64,000 bases of DNA, taken from assembly GCA_002336805.1 (NCBI GenBank), contig DDEZ01000007.1, positions 124,001 to 188,000 of the forward strand, in the 5' to 3' direction. Source of the stretch: Bacteroidetes bacterium UBA1941. GTDB lineage: Bacteria > Bacteroidota > Bacteroidia > Chitinophagales > LD1. A model generated the notes under the pieces. The model was not told where the DNA came from and did not search any database. It saw only the letters and a program-made list of their open reading frames with translations. Position numbers and translations under genes: made by a program. Each line of letters begins with the position of its first letter. Position 1 is the first letter of the stretch. This document shows positions 26,351 to 35,993 of the stretch, piece after piece.

Positions 26351-29300
26351 TTAAAAACCTAAATAATCTTTAGCTGCCTTAAGATATTTACTTAATAAAG
26401 GATTTTTAGGACTTATTCCGTTAATTCTGTTCCCGGACATTCCTAACGCTTCATACATCTCTATCTGTAACTGTTCAGCACCTCTTGTTGCCCAATATGC
26501 TGGATCAAATTCCGCTATACGTTTAAATTCTCCTTTTAGTGCTGTGGATAAAACTGCAGGACCATATTCTTTCATTTTGGGATCTCTATTATGCTCTGCA
26601 TCTCTTTCTCTTACAACACTCTCCGGTGTACCGTACCTGCCCGCTCTACCAACGTATACATTTCCATTTACCATATTAGTTTTTGTATACGTCACATACC
26701 ATACCCCCGTTTGAGGTCCAGATCCTCTATCCCATGCTTCCTTCAGCATAATTGCGGTTAAAGCCATAGCGGCGGCAGTTGCGGCAATAGAGCCATTGGG
26801 TGTTGCTGTAGGAGCATTGGTTGGTACACCTGTTAAACCGAACGAGGCGTTTGCTCCAACTAATTCAACAGGTTTACTGCTAGGCATGAAACCGTCTCCA
26901 CCATACGCTGTAACTGTTATTTGTTGCAGAGCTCCTCCATCCACAATAGGATTATCTTCACCGCCATCCTCATCTTCATATAAGATCCAATTATTTTGCA
27001 TTGCAATATATGGAGACCAATATTGTCCTACCGGATCAGTAGCCAGCCACCTACCTATCCTAGAATCATAGCTCCGTAATTCAAAATCATTCCATCCTGT
27101 TTCATCACATTTTTCTGCATATTGGCCCTGATAGCCGTAGCGGTAGCGATCAGCACCGATCAACTGCCTGTCCGGCTGCGGCATTCCAATGGGATAATAA
27201 TCAGCTTTACTCTTGATTTTAGCATAGCTTATATTTTGTGGATCGGGTATACGGCCTATGGTAGCATGTACATTGCCCAGATGATCGCTGAGTTCATATT
27301 GATAAGGGTCAGATAGCACCTGAGAGGCGGCGCTGGCTGTCTGCTGATAGGTGCTGTAGCGAACACCCAGTCTACCTAAGCCATAGATTGGCGTTTCGAT
27401 AGAAGAGTTGCCAACCCCCACATAATTAGGCATTCTTTGCATAATCCTATTTACCAAACCACCTAGGGTTTGGCAATAGTAAGTGAAATTATTGGCATCG
27501 TTGAGTGCTGTATTATTATAGTTGATCTTCTTCACTCTGTGCCCATTGGCATCATACTCATACGATACCTTTTTACGCGTCCGGTCATGATTCCACACGG
27601 TGGAGACTTTATGTAGTACATTGTAGTCGATAGCATTATCAGCCTCCAGTTCTGAAGTAAGCTGTCCTATCTCATTATACGTATAGTTGCCACTAAATTG
27701 GTTTTGCACCTCTCCGGTGACGGCTGTGTGCGTGGCGCTATTGTCTGAGACATATAGCAGCCTGTTTTTCATAGCTGTCATACTATTGCCGGTCTGGTCA
27801 TAGTGATAGGTCAGGTTGTCTATGACCGTGCCGCTCCCGTCATAGCGCTGCAGGCTTTGGATATTGCCATTCATATCGTAGGTCAGACCAGCCTCTTTGT
27901 ACGTATTGTTTGAGATGATATAAGCCGGGAAATACCCAGTGTTCATAGCCATATTTTGACTAATATAGGATACGCTGCAGGATGGTATGAAGCCGCCATA
28001 CTGCGCGCCTGTTAGCCAATTGTGCTTCTGGTCATAAGTGTAGCCATAAAAATTCTGAGGCGAGTTGGGACTATACTCTGCATCGGCCATCGTTCCCAGC
28101 CCCTGTGTATGCCAGCGGACTGACCGTATCAGGCCTCCATATTGATCAGCAAAGCCTAACTCCTGACCATCTCTGAGGTACATGCCACCACGCTGGTAGT
28201 CATGATAGTGGTAGTCCAGCTCTATACCAAAGGCATCTTTCATAAAAGTGCCGTGCTGCCCGGTAGAGTAGCCATCCAGGCCTGGGTCAGCCGGCGAAGC
28301 CATAGCGCGCGTGGTGTAGAACCCATTAGAAGTAGATGTCACCATCTGGGCCTCCCCTTCAGCGGCTGCGTTGATAGCCTTGAGCGCTCCTCCCAAGGTA
28401 TATGTGTAGTCTATTCCTTGTAAGTTGCCAGCCAATTCTGTACGCTTCAGTGGGCCGTGCAGGTAGTATTTATATGCAGCCTGCTGCTCTACAGTGCCAG
28501 CCTCATCACGCGTGGTCACATTGGTCAGTCGCTTGGCTGCATCATACGTATACGAGTGCGTAAACTCCTCTGCTGTGGCGGTCACATCTGTGTTTGTATT
28601 GATATACTTGTTATATATCGTCTGGATGACATTGCCCATAAGGTCATACTCATAATCTATGGTACGGTACCCCAGGTCCCCGATGTACTCCACCTCCCAC
28701 TCCAGCCTGCCCAGCGGATCATAGCTAAACCAGCTACCATAGGCATAACTCGCGTCACTACCGAGGTTGTACTTGGTAGTGCGGGATGTACGCCCCCTGG
28801 TAAAACGCTGAGTCCTGCCTGCTAACCGTGTATCGTATGAAGAGAGACTGGCATCTGGCACGTCGTATAAGATCCGCGAGACCTCCTGGCACCTGCTATC
28901 CTCCAGCGGGTCTGGCTCGTCTTCGTGGCCGCTTATGTTTTTCAATGTACCCGAGAGCGTGCAAGTGCTCGCTGGAGCTAAAGGATCTGTAGCCAGAGGG
29001 GTGAAGTAAAATGCCGCTTGGGAGTTGATATTCGTGCAAGCATCGGTGCCGGATAGAGCTGCATTGTATTCGCCCACCTCTATAGGCCGTACCGCATCAT
29101 CGTAGTTAGTATAGGAAAATTTGAAGTTTTTGCGCTGCTCTGCATTTTGAGAGAAACGTACCTGTCCGTCCTTGCGGTAGAGGTAGTCTGTCCGCTTTTC
29201 ATCAGGCGTGTATTTCCAATGTGTCTGACTCAATGAGTTGTAGCTATTGACTTCCGCCATCGTGTGGTTTTTTGGCGTATTATCAAAAATGACCCGCTGT

Positions 29301-32300
29301 CCGTAAATGTTTATAGAAAGTGGCTGATTTACTAATGTAGATTCATCTGTTGGGTTCAGATTGTACTGATCAGTACCGACAGTTTGGCCTAACTCATCCT
29401 GGACGTGCTTTGACACAGCAGTGACTACAGCCCTGATGCCTGTACAAGTCTGGCTCTCAGTTTGATCTATAGCCAGTGGATAATAATATTGCCCCGAGCT
29501 CCAGTCACTATATTGGGGTAAAGCCAGATCCCCATAAGTCACATCTATAGATGCGGTAAAATATGGCTGATCGATAGGCACCGTAGAGGTGACACCATTA
29601 TAGTCTACAAAAACATCGACATTAAAGAGGTACGTAGTACGGTATGTATAAGGCTGTGGCCCTGTCTGTGGTGTATAACCCAAATCATTAGGCGTTCCTA
29701 CAGGGCTGGTGGTTCCCAGATTAGATGAAAGAGAGGTGAGTACTGTACCTGAGGGTGGAAGGGTCCGAAAATTGCCGCTACCCTGATTGGATGTGGTACC
29801 ATCATATCTCTGCAGAATCACATAACCATCTCCTTTTTCAGTTTTGTGCACAGGGGTGGGTGTATACGATGCTGTCATCACTGCACATGCCGTAGTGAAG
29901 TTTCCCTGGCCAGATGGACACAGTGTGGCAACACTTTGATATTGGCTACTGAATGGTGCTATTGTCACATTGGGATTACTGTAGTCTACCCCTTCCGGAG
30001 GAATGGATTTAATCAGCCTGCCCGCCTTGTCATAGTAGTAAAGGGCGTAGTTATAATACTTCAAAGAATAAGAGACCGTTCTTTCCTTATTATGATTAGG
30101 TGTATAGGTACAGGGGCTGCTGGTCAGTCTATAATAACCAGGCTGTGCACCTCCGCCAGGAAAAGTGATATACCCCCCAGTCTGATCATAGGTACGCTGC
30201 ACCGGGAGGAGGACATAGTTCTGATTGATATCATAAACTTGTATACTATCCAAACTTCCACATCCAGTTGAAGCTACATCTGCAATTTTGATCTGATTGA
30301 CACCTTTGGGAATATGTATATCTTGATAGCCACCTACGGGTAGGCTAAAACTGACTGGCTGCAGTAGTGGATCAGTGCTGGATACTACATCGGCACTCAG
30401 GCATGTGGCCAGAGTTTTGCCTTCTATATCCCTAAAGGTGATAGCCTCTTGCCCATTAGCATCTACACTGATATACTTATATACTTTATGTTTAGTATGG
30501 GCTGCATCACATTGTGTTGGATCAAATACCGTATTCGATCCAAAAATATATGGGTTGAAACTATTATAGTAGTTATCACAAAAATTTTCCGACGTTCCAT
30601 AGGCATAAAAAAGCTCCCCTAGAGAAGGCATTACAAAAGACCTGACCTCGTGGCCACTGCCCATCTTGAAGTCCTCTCCTGGACCTGATACACGTTTTAC
30701 AGTATTGAATGGATCGTTGTAATATTCCGTACGTGAATATGGATAGCCCGAAGCAGCCACTGAAGGTTCCTCGGTGTTATAATTACTATAATACCAAGCC
30801 AGCTCGCCATATGATGGAGTACGGCCACTTGCCAATGCTACAGGAGTATTCAAATGAGTACCATCCCATAATGCCGGATTAAGGCTGTAATCCTGGCCTG
30901 CGCCAGCCAGGACAAACCCATCCTTGTAACAAAACTGGTCATTATCTATCGGAGCAGGCAGAGTGGTGATCGACTTTCGCCCAAACTGGTCATAAATAGT
31001 CTGGCTGGCCATGATTATATCTCTATCTACATTCATTACCTGGCTTTGAGTCGGGCGGCCTAGCACATCATAAAATTGTTTAGCAGCTCCTACGATCATG
31101 CCATTCTCATCATAAGTCTCTGTATACTGCCAGTTCATATCAGAGTTACAATCGTAGTGATATGAAGTGCCTTTACCTAAAGTTACTTTTATGGGCCAGA
31201 TAAGTTGATGAGGGTAGAAAATTTGCTTGGGTAGATAGCTTAAGCCATGATGGTATCCTAAAGAAAGAATTCCTGAGTTGTATTCCTTTATCTGATCGTG
31301 ATAGAGCAGCCTGTCATTTACGAAATAATATAAATCGGTAGATAGCTTTTTTATTTGTATGACATCGCCCTGTTTGGGGATCACACTACTGGTAAAATTA
31401 ATTTTGCCATTGTGCAATATTTTGAACCCGGCTGAAGACGATTGAATACCATATCCCTGGTAAGTAGTCGCATCCGTGTAGTTATTCCCATCTGGGCCTG
31501 TGTAATAAAAACCTACAGTTAGATCTGGGTCAGGAGAAAGTATTTTCCAAGTCGCAGAGGCATTATCTGTAATCTGCATTCTTTGAGAAGAATACCCCGT
31601 GTTTAGCGTGTCCCAATCTGCATCATAACCGCTACTAAGGGCTAAGGCTGACAATATGGCTTTTGCAAAGATTCGCTTACTTGCGCAATTAGTATTCAGC
31701 GTATCCGCTACGGTGTCCAGCAGCATTGCATTCGTTAGGTACCTGGCAAAGATATCCGTGGTGTTATCAATCCGGATGCTTACAACATTCCCCAATCCCA
31801 AATAGTCATTGCCCAAAGCTCCACATGTACCCCTGAACCATTCCACAGTAGTACCCGGTATGGTATCAGCCGCTAATATGACCGTATCCCCCGAAAATAC
31901 TGTATCCAGACTGGCATGGATAGTGAATGAATCTGGCAACATTGACACAGTATCTCTCACTACAGTTTTACACCCATTTGTACCTGTACCAGTCACACTA
32001 TAAATGCCAGCTGAACTCACAGTGATATGATCAGACAAGTCCCCCGTGCTCCACAAATAGCTATTAGCTCCTGATGTACTCAGAGTCACTGAAAGGCCGA
32101 CATAGGAAACTTTATTCATAGCCTGCAGCACTGGACCCACTTTGCCCGATATCGTGACACTCGCACTAGCGGTACAACCTCCTGCCATAGATGTGACTGT
32201 CACCGAATATGTACCTGCTACCGTACGGCCAATCTTCCGCGTAGTATCTCCAGTACTCCAAAGATAGCTCGTACCCGCAGGGCCGGGCAATGAATCTGCG

Positions 32301-34981
32301 GTAAGAATGGTAGTATCGCCCATACAGATCGAATCTTTTGAAGCATGGATCGCTGTGGTCAGGCCAGCCCAGCTGGCACATGGAGGATAGACGATAACGG
32401 AGTCCAGCTTAGTATTACCACCGTAAGCCCCATTAATAGGATAGGATATAAAAAACACCTTCTGAGGCGTAGGGGAGTTATTAATAAGTGTGTCATTCAC
32501 ATATAGGGTCACATTGTTGCCGAGTTTAAAGCCGGCTGTTGTCCCTGTCACCGTAGTAATATTGGTTCTATACCACCCTACTCCTGAGGAGGTAGAGGAA
32601 GGTGTTAATTTTATGTTGGTCGCCTGTCCGCTAGCTACATATGGCTGATAGTTGGTAACGCTCAAGGTAGGTAAGACAAGACGACCTGCAGTCATCATAC
32701 CATTAAGGTATAACCCGCTTTTGTACTCGTGAATAGTACTATCGGACCAGCGGCAGACATTTCGTGTGACGGTCAATATTTTACTATATGTATCTATTGG
32801 TGCATAAACAGGCCCTGTAGCGGGAGATACGCTGCTACCCAGAAATGTGGTATCTCCTGGCCATCTCGTTTTATACCAATCTATAAAATCAACTGTGTCA
32901 GGACCGTTTAGCAAGGGTGCCCCTTGCACGCCTAATGTGCCCGGCTCTCCCATATTGACTATCGTAGTAGCACCAGCTAGGACACTCTTTGATTGATAGA
33001 CGACAGGGTGTTGCTTAGGTACTACGCAGTGACTGGGAGTGGAAACAGTAAAAGAGCTAGGCAATACCGTAATATAGCCTGTGAAAGAGTTATAGTATAT
33101 ACCGTTGCTATTTGCCCGGATCGTGTATTTGACCCTTTGCGGCATATTGGTAGTATTGGTCAAAACCGCACTTAGTTGCCCTTGAGAAAAATAGGTGGTT
33201 GATGTAGCGGCATTTGTAGATCCTGATATGCTAGCGTTATCCCTACTTAAGTTAAAACCTAAAACAGCACTGTCTGCTGTCGGAACGATATTGAAAGGGG
33301 TGCCGCTCGCTACTGTTGTGACATAATTTAATGGCGTCCAGTTTATAAATCTACTAACCGTCACGACATTGATGCTCGCAAATTGAAGATAATCACTATA
33401 ATAATAGGAGTTGCCGCTGCAGCTACACATATTTCTATTGCGTACCAAATACTTACAACTCGTATCTGCAATGGTATTTATAGTATAACCCGATCCTATG
33501 TAGCTGGTATCGCTGCCGACCACTTTATACCATAGCACCTCCGTGGCAGTGACTGTAGTATCTACCGAATATTGAATATGGGCACCCTTGGCATAAGTAG
33601 AAGCATCACCATATAAAAACATCCAATTTTTAGGTCTAGCGGGCACAGAGCAAGGATCGCCCGGCAGAGCCGTATCTGGCAACACTGTGATATATATGAT
33701 CTGATCGTCTGCCCAGCAGCCTGCGTATCGTGGATAGCTCCTCAATAAAAATCTGACCCGCTGGGGAACGGTAGTCCTATTTTTTAATGTGACGCCCACA
33801 TTAGACGTTTGATAAAAAGTCCCTGTAACAGGTCCAGAAACATTTGCTGTATCATCACGATAAAACGCAATAACAGGATCAGCCAGATTATATGCGTAAT
33901 CTTTCGCATTGGCATACGCATAAATACTGGTAGGGCTACCACTACAGAGCGTAGAGGAATAAGTGAGATCAAAAGTAGGCTTGGTCGCGGTATCTTGAAT
34001 CGCGCTGATCGTGGCCATGAGGGCATACTGGCTGTAATAGATGCTGTGCGTGCTATCTCCGCAGGCGCAGTAATTTTTGTTTCGTGCTATATAGGTACAG
34101 ATAGTATCGGGAGCTATAGCTAGTGTATCGCCACCTCCTTTATAAATTGTATCGCGTCCTTTCACTTGATACCACTCGCGCTCATCTACGGCTATGCTAG
34201 GTTTGCCGGCCCATAGCTGCAGTTTACCTCCTCTGTATATCCAGGCATTAATGGCTCCTCCATACTCAGCTGGTACTGCAGGGGCATAGCACTTACTATT
34301 AGATGCTGACGGGGAAGGCAAGACCGTAACCTGAGTTTTCTGAGGGGTGCCCAGGCAGCCGCTCAGGTAAGGAGTAAACGTGATATTAGTAATCTGGGAG
34401 CTGCTGGTCGTATTGGTCAGCGGAATCCTGTACGCATTGGTCACTCCTGTCCAGGTAGCAGCGCCTTGAGTGAGGTTTGTCGTGTTGTCACGAGTCATCG
34501 TCAGGCTACAGGTACGGCCTACGGCATATACACTGACATCTGTCATCGTGCCATTGCAGATCACCGGGTCGTTATTTACCAAAAGGAAGGTCGCCCCAAT
34601 ATTGGCTGTGGTAGTATCAAACCTGATCGAGGCGCTGGCCACGTAGCTACTATATACTGTGCTTTGCGTAGGACCGGTACAGTAGCATGTTAGTACATTG
34701 CGTGCCAGAAACTTGCGCGGCGTGTCCAAAGTATAGCTGATCGAGGTCCCAGATCCTATCTTTACGGTGTCTGTGCCATTAATAGTATACCAGAGCGTAG
34801 AATCCCCCAATGGACGGGACACAGTCAGTGTCATACTGGAGCCCCGAAAGACGCAATTATAATTACCTACTGTTGTTATAGTATTGGGAGAGAGTACGGT
34901 ACAACTGCACTGAGAATAAGCCGTAAATGACAACAAACAGGTGATAAAAAGCAACAGTGTTTTGCTAAATGATGTTCTCAT
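26351..34981 (-). CDS. Giant RHS/YD-repeat polymorphic toxin with GIY-YIG nuclease C-terminus
   Basis: A 2876-residue exported protein. The ATG at 34981 precedes a signal peptide (LLLFITCLLSFTAYSQ); a TTG six bases earlier is less likely. Residues 25-870 hold imperfect repeats of about 200 residues, each with a Cys-rich motif (CYCTG, CACGD, CSCSG). PKD/Ig-like domains follow to about 1120 (SYLWSTGDTTRKI, SYLWSTGDLSDHI). A DUF6443-like region lies near 1265-1330 (YDVLGRPTQSQVMNVD) and YD repeats run to about 2600. The RHS core lies at about 2560-2660 (YELSDHLGNVHA, RWLATDPVGQYWSPY). The tip carries WYV at 2761, YVG at 2776, an Arg/His segment VVRERDAEHN, a glutamate in RGAEQ at 2836 and NRINGISPKNP. 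This is a GIY-YIG endonuclease pattern. The immunity gene follows directly. Confidence 0.88.
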   Translation of the reverse strand: MRTSFSKTLLLFITCLLSFTAYSQCSCTVLSPNTITTVGNYNCVFRGSSMTLTVSRPLGDSTLWYTINGTDTVKIGSGTSISYTLDTPRKFLARNVLTCYCTGPTQSTVYSSYVASASIRFDTTTANIGATFLLVNNDPVICNGTMTDVSVYAVGRTCSLTMTRDNTTNLTQGAATWTGVTNAYRIPLTNTTSSSQITNITFTPYLSGCLGTPQKTQVTVLPSPSASNSKCYAPAVPAEYGGAINAWIYRGGKLQLWAGKPSIAVDEREWYQVKGRDTIYKGGGDTLAIAPDTICTYIARNKNYCACGDSTHSIYYSQYALMATISAIQDTATKPTFDLTYSSTLCSGSPTSIYAYANAKDYAYNLADPVIAFYRDDTANVSGPVTGTFYQTSNVGVTLKNRTTVPQRVRFLLRSYPRYAGCWADDQIIYITVLPDTALPGDPCSVPARPKNWMFLYGDASTYAKGAHIQYSVDTTVTATEVLWYKVVGSDTSYIGSGYTINTIADTSCKYLVRNRNMCSCSGNSYYYSDYLQFASINVVTVSRFINWTPLNYVTTVASGTPFNIVPTADSAVLGFNLSRDNASISGSTNAATSTTYFSQGQLSAVLTNTTNMPQRVKYTIRANSNGIYYNSFTGYITVLPSSFTVSTPSHCVVPKQHPVVYQSKSVLAGATTIVNMGEPGTLGVQGAPLLNGPDTVDFIDWYKTRWPGDTTFLGSSVSPATGPVYAPIDTYSKILTVTRNVCRWSDSTIHEYKSGLYLNGMMTAGRLVLPTLSVTNYQPYVASGQATNIKLTPSSTSSGVGWYRTNITTVTGTTAGFKLGNNVTLYVNDTLINNSPTPQKVFFISYPINGAYGGNTKLDSVIVYPPCASWAGLTTAIHASKDSICMGDTTILTADSLPGPAGTSYLWSTGDTTRKIGRTVAGTYSVTVTSMAGGCTASASVTISGKVGPVLQAMNKVSYVGLSVTLSTSGANSYLWSTGDLSDHITVSSAGIYSVTGTGTNGCKTVVRDTVSMLPDSFTIHASLDTVFSGDTVILAADTIPGTTVEWFRGTCGALGNDYLGLGNVVSIRIDNTTDIFARYLTNAMLLDTVADTLNTNCASKRIFAKAILSALALSSGYDADWDTLNTGYSSQRMQITDNASATWKILSPDPDLTVGFYYTGPDGNNYTDATTYQGYGIQSSSAGFKILHNGKINFTSSVIPKQGDVIQIKKLSTDLYYFVNDRLLYHDQIKEYNSGILSLGYHHGLSYLPKQIFYPHQLIWPIKVTLGKGTSYHYDCNSDMNWQYTETYDENGMIVGAAKQFYDVLGRPTQSQVMNVDRDIIMASQTIYDQFGRKSITTLPAPIDNDQFCYKDGFVLAGAGQDYSLNPALWDGTHLNTPVALASGRTPSYGELAWYYSNYNTEEPSVAASGYPYSRTEYYNDPFNTVKRVSGPGEDFKMGSGHEVRSFVMPSLGELFYAYGTSENFCDNYYNSFNPYIFGSNTVFDPTQCDAAHTKHKVYKYISVDANGQEAITFRDIEGKTLATCLSADVVSSTDPLLQPVSFSLPVGGYQDIHIPKGVNQIKIADVASTGCGSLDSIQVYDINQNYVLLPVQRTYDQTGGYITFPGGGAQPGYYRLTSSPCTYTPNHNKERTVSYSLKYYNYALYYYDKAGRLIKSIPPEGVDYSNPNVTIAPFSSQYQSVATLCPSGQGNFTTACAVMTASYTPTPVHKTEKGDGYVILQRYDGTTSNQGSGNFRTLPPSGTVLTSLSSNLGTTSPVGTPNDLGYTPQTGPQPYTYRTTYLFNVDVFVDYNGVTSTVPIDQPYFTASIDVTYGDLALPQYSDWSSGQYYYPLAIDQTESQTCTGIRAVVTAVSKHVQDELGQTVGTDQYNLNPTDESTLVNQPLSINIYGQRVIFDNTPKNHTMAEVNSYNSLSQTHWKYTPDEKRTDYLYRKDGQVRFSQNAEQRKNFKFSYTNYDDAVRPIEVGEYNAALSGTDACTNINSQAAFYFTPLATDPLAPASTCTLSGTLKNISGHEDEPDPLEDSRCQEVSRILYDVPDASLSSYDTRLAGRTQRFTRGRTSRTTKYNLGSDASYAYGSWFSYDPLGRLEWEVEYIGDLGYRTIDYEYDLMGNVIQTIYNKYINTNTDVTATAEEFTHSYTYDAAKRLTNVTTRDEAGTVEQQAAYKYYLHGPLKRTELAGNLQGIDYTYTLGGALKAINAAAEGEAQMVTSTSNGFYTTRAMASPADPGLDGYSTGQHGTFMKDAFGIELDYHYHDYQRGGMYLRDGQELGFADQYGGLIRSVRWHTQGLGTMADAEYSPNSPQNFYGYTYDQKHNWLTGAQYGGFIPSCSVSYISQNMAMNTGYFPAYIISNNTYKEAGLTYDMNGNIQSLQRYDGSGTVIDNLTYHYDQTGNSMTAMKNRLLYVSDNSATHTAVTGEVQNQFSGNYTYNEIGQLTSELEADNAIDYNVLHKVSTVWNHDRTRKKVSYEYDANGHRVKKINYNNTALNDANNFTYYCQTLGGLVNRIMQRMPNYVGVGNSSIETPIYGLGRLGVRYSTYQQTASAASQVLSDPYQYELSDHLGNVHATIGRIPDPQNISYAKIKSKADYYPIGMPQPDRQLIGADRYRYGYQGQYAEKCDETGWNDFELRSYDSRIGRWLATDPVGQYWSPYIAMQNNWILYEDEDGGEDNPIVDGGALQQITVTAYGGDGFMPSSKPVELVGANASFGLTGVPTNAPTATPNGSIAATAAAMALTAIMLKEAWDRGSGPQTGVWYVTYTKTNMVNGNVYVGRAGRYGTPESVVRERDAEHNRDPKMKEYGPAVLSTALKGEFKRIAEFDPAYWATRGAEQLQIEMYEALGMSGNRINGISPKNPLLSKYLKAAKDYLGF
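31900..34950 (-). repeat. Tandem imperfect repeats in the N-terminal third of the RHS protein
   Basis: The coding region for about residues 10-1030 of the RHS protein is built of divergent repeat units. Four units of about 200 residues share a Cys-rich motif after an Arg-Asn pair (ARNVLTCYC, ARNKNYCACGD, VRNRNMCSCSG, TRNVCRWSD) and a C-terminal strand ending in VTVLP or ITVLP. Two shorter Ig/PKD-like units with SYLWSTGD follow. Boundaries are approximate and the units are seen at protein level only. Confidence 0.6.
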
Positions 34982-35001
34982 AGTCAAAAGAGCTGGTAAG
35001 A

Positions 35002-35553
35002 TTAAAAGTTGGGTTGAGGACAGGAGCCGGATGCGTCTATGCTTCGAATGACCACCTGGCCCATAAAGGGCTTATAGTTCCAAGCATCGAGGTCTGTATA
35101 AGTGTAACTATTGTTCCCTTGGGTATCCACGCTGATTTTGACAGAAAGTGGGATCACACTGCCAGGCGATAAACTAGCCGTACCCTTTATGATCAGAACG
35201 CCGCTCTCTTTGTCATGGATAATGCCCGAAGCGGGGCGGATAGTCCAGCAGAAACCACCAGGAAGCGAGACAACATCGTCGATGCGGACTGAATAAATAT
35301 TTGAAACTATAGTCGTTGAACTATCAGGCAGGATCATTTGCTGGCCTCGCTGATGATAGGTACCAAATGGGATAATCAACTCCGAATAGGCACCACTTAA
35401 AATGCAAGGCGTAAGACCTCCATTTGCAAAACCCTGATCACTATAGAGAATGTCTTCTGAGGGGTAGGTCTTTAAACTATCATCTGCGCAGCGCTGACCG
35501 TAGGAATCAAAGTAAACACAGATACACGTAAGTAGGGCCAAAATTGTTTTCAT
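35002..35553 (-). CDS. Small secreted protein at the head of the RHS-secretion operon
   Basis: A 183-residue protein with a clear signal peptide (MKTILALLTCICVYFDSYGQ). The mature domain of about 160 residues is beta-rich, with several cysteines (residues 22, 50, 102 and 179 by approximate count). The strand pattern VIPLSVKISVDTQGNNSYTYTDLD resembles an Ig-like or jelly-roll fold. No family was recognised. It is the first gene of the leftward block, and only about 20 bases separate its stop from the RHS start, so it is cotranscribed with the toxin. Whether it is an adaptor, a secreted partner or a separate effector cannot be told. Confidence 0.7.
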   Translation of the reverse strand: MKTILALLTCICVYFDSYGQRCADDSLKTYPSEDILYSDQGFANGGLTPCILSGAYSELIIPFGTYHQRGQQMILPDSSTTIVSNIYSVRIDDVVSLPGGFCWTIRPASGIIHDKESGVLIIKGTASLSPGSVIPLSVKISVDTQGNNSYTYTDLDAWNYKPFMGQVVIRSIDASGSCPQPNF

Positions 35554-35993
35554 AGACGTATTTCACATTTGTAGTTCCGGGATGATATCGTTAATAGCAG
35601 AACGTGAAGTTTTATGCGAAATTCACGAAGCTATTTTTACATCTATATCAATAGCGGAGTGCCACAATTATATCCCTTTATTTAAATAATTACAAATTCA
35701 ATGCGAAAAAATATTACATCTAATCATATGAGAGTATTAGTAACTCGATTTAAGATGTTCGGGTGAAGGCTAATGTGGAATGTCTTTTCTCAATATTGCT
35801 CATAGGCTGCCCATAGCAAGCTTGAGTTGGAATTGCTGAGAGATAACATTTAAGTCAATAGCCTTTATCAAATGAATCATTGCCTGCCGTTGTAGTTATG
35901 CAGGGCTCGGGATTAATAAAGAATAGGTAAATTGGTCCTTACAAGAAATAAAAAATTGAATGCCAACACTATGGCCTCAGTAAAACTACTAAA
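35554..35993. other. Divergent intergenic region between the RHS operon and a winged-helix gene
   Basis: 440 bases without a convincing gene. It must hold the promoters for the leftward RHS-secretion block and for the rightward regulator at 35994. It is AT-rich, especially at 35660-35730. I could not find a full TAnnTTTG promoter in either direction. One inverted repeat, listed separately, lies upstream of the leftward gene. Confidence 0.5.
35603..35627. promoter_or_regulatory. Inverted repeat CGTGAA-N13-TTCACG, candidate operator
   Basis: A perfect 6-bp inverted repeat (35603-35608 and 35622-35627) is centred about 62 bases upstream of the start codon of the first RHS-operon gene. The 13-base spacer fits a dimeric regulator. 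The divergent winged-helix gene is an obvious candidate to bind it. A 6-bp repeat can arise by chance, so confidence is low. Confidence 0.3.
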
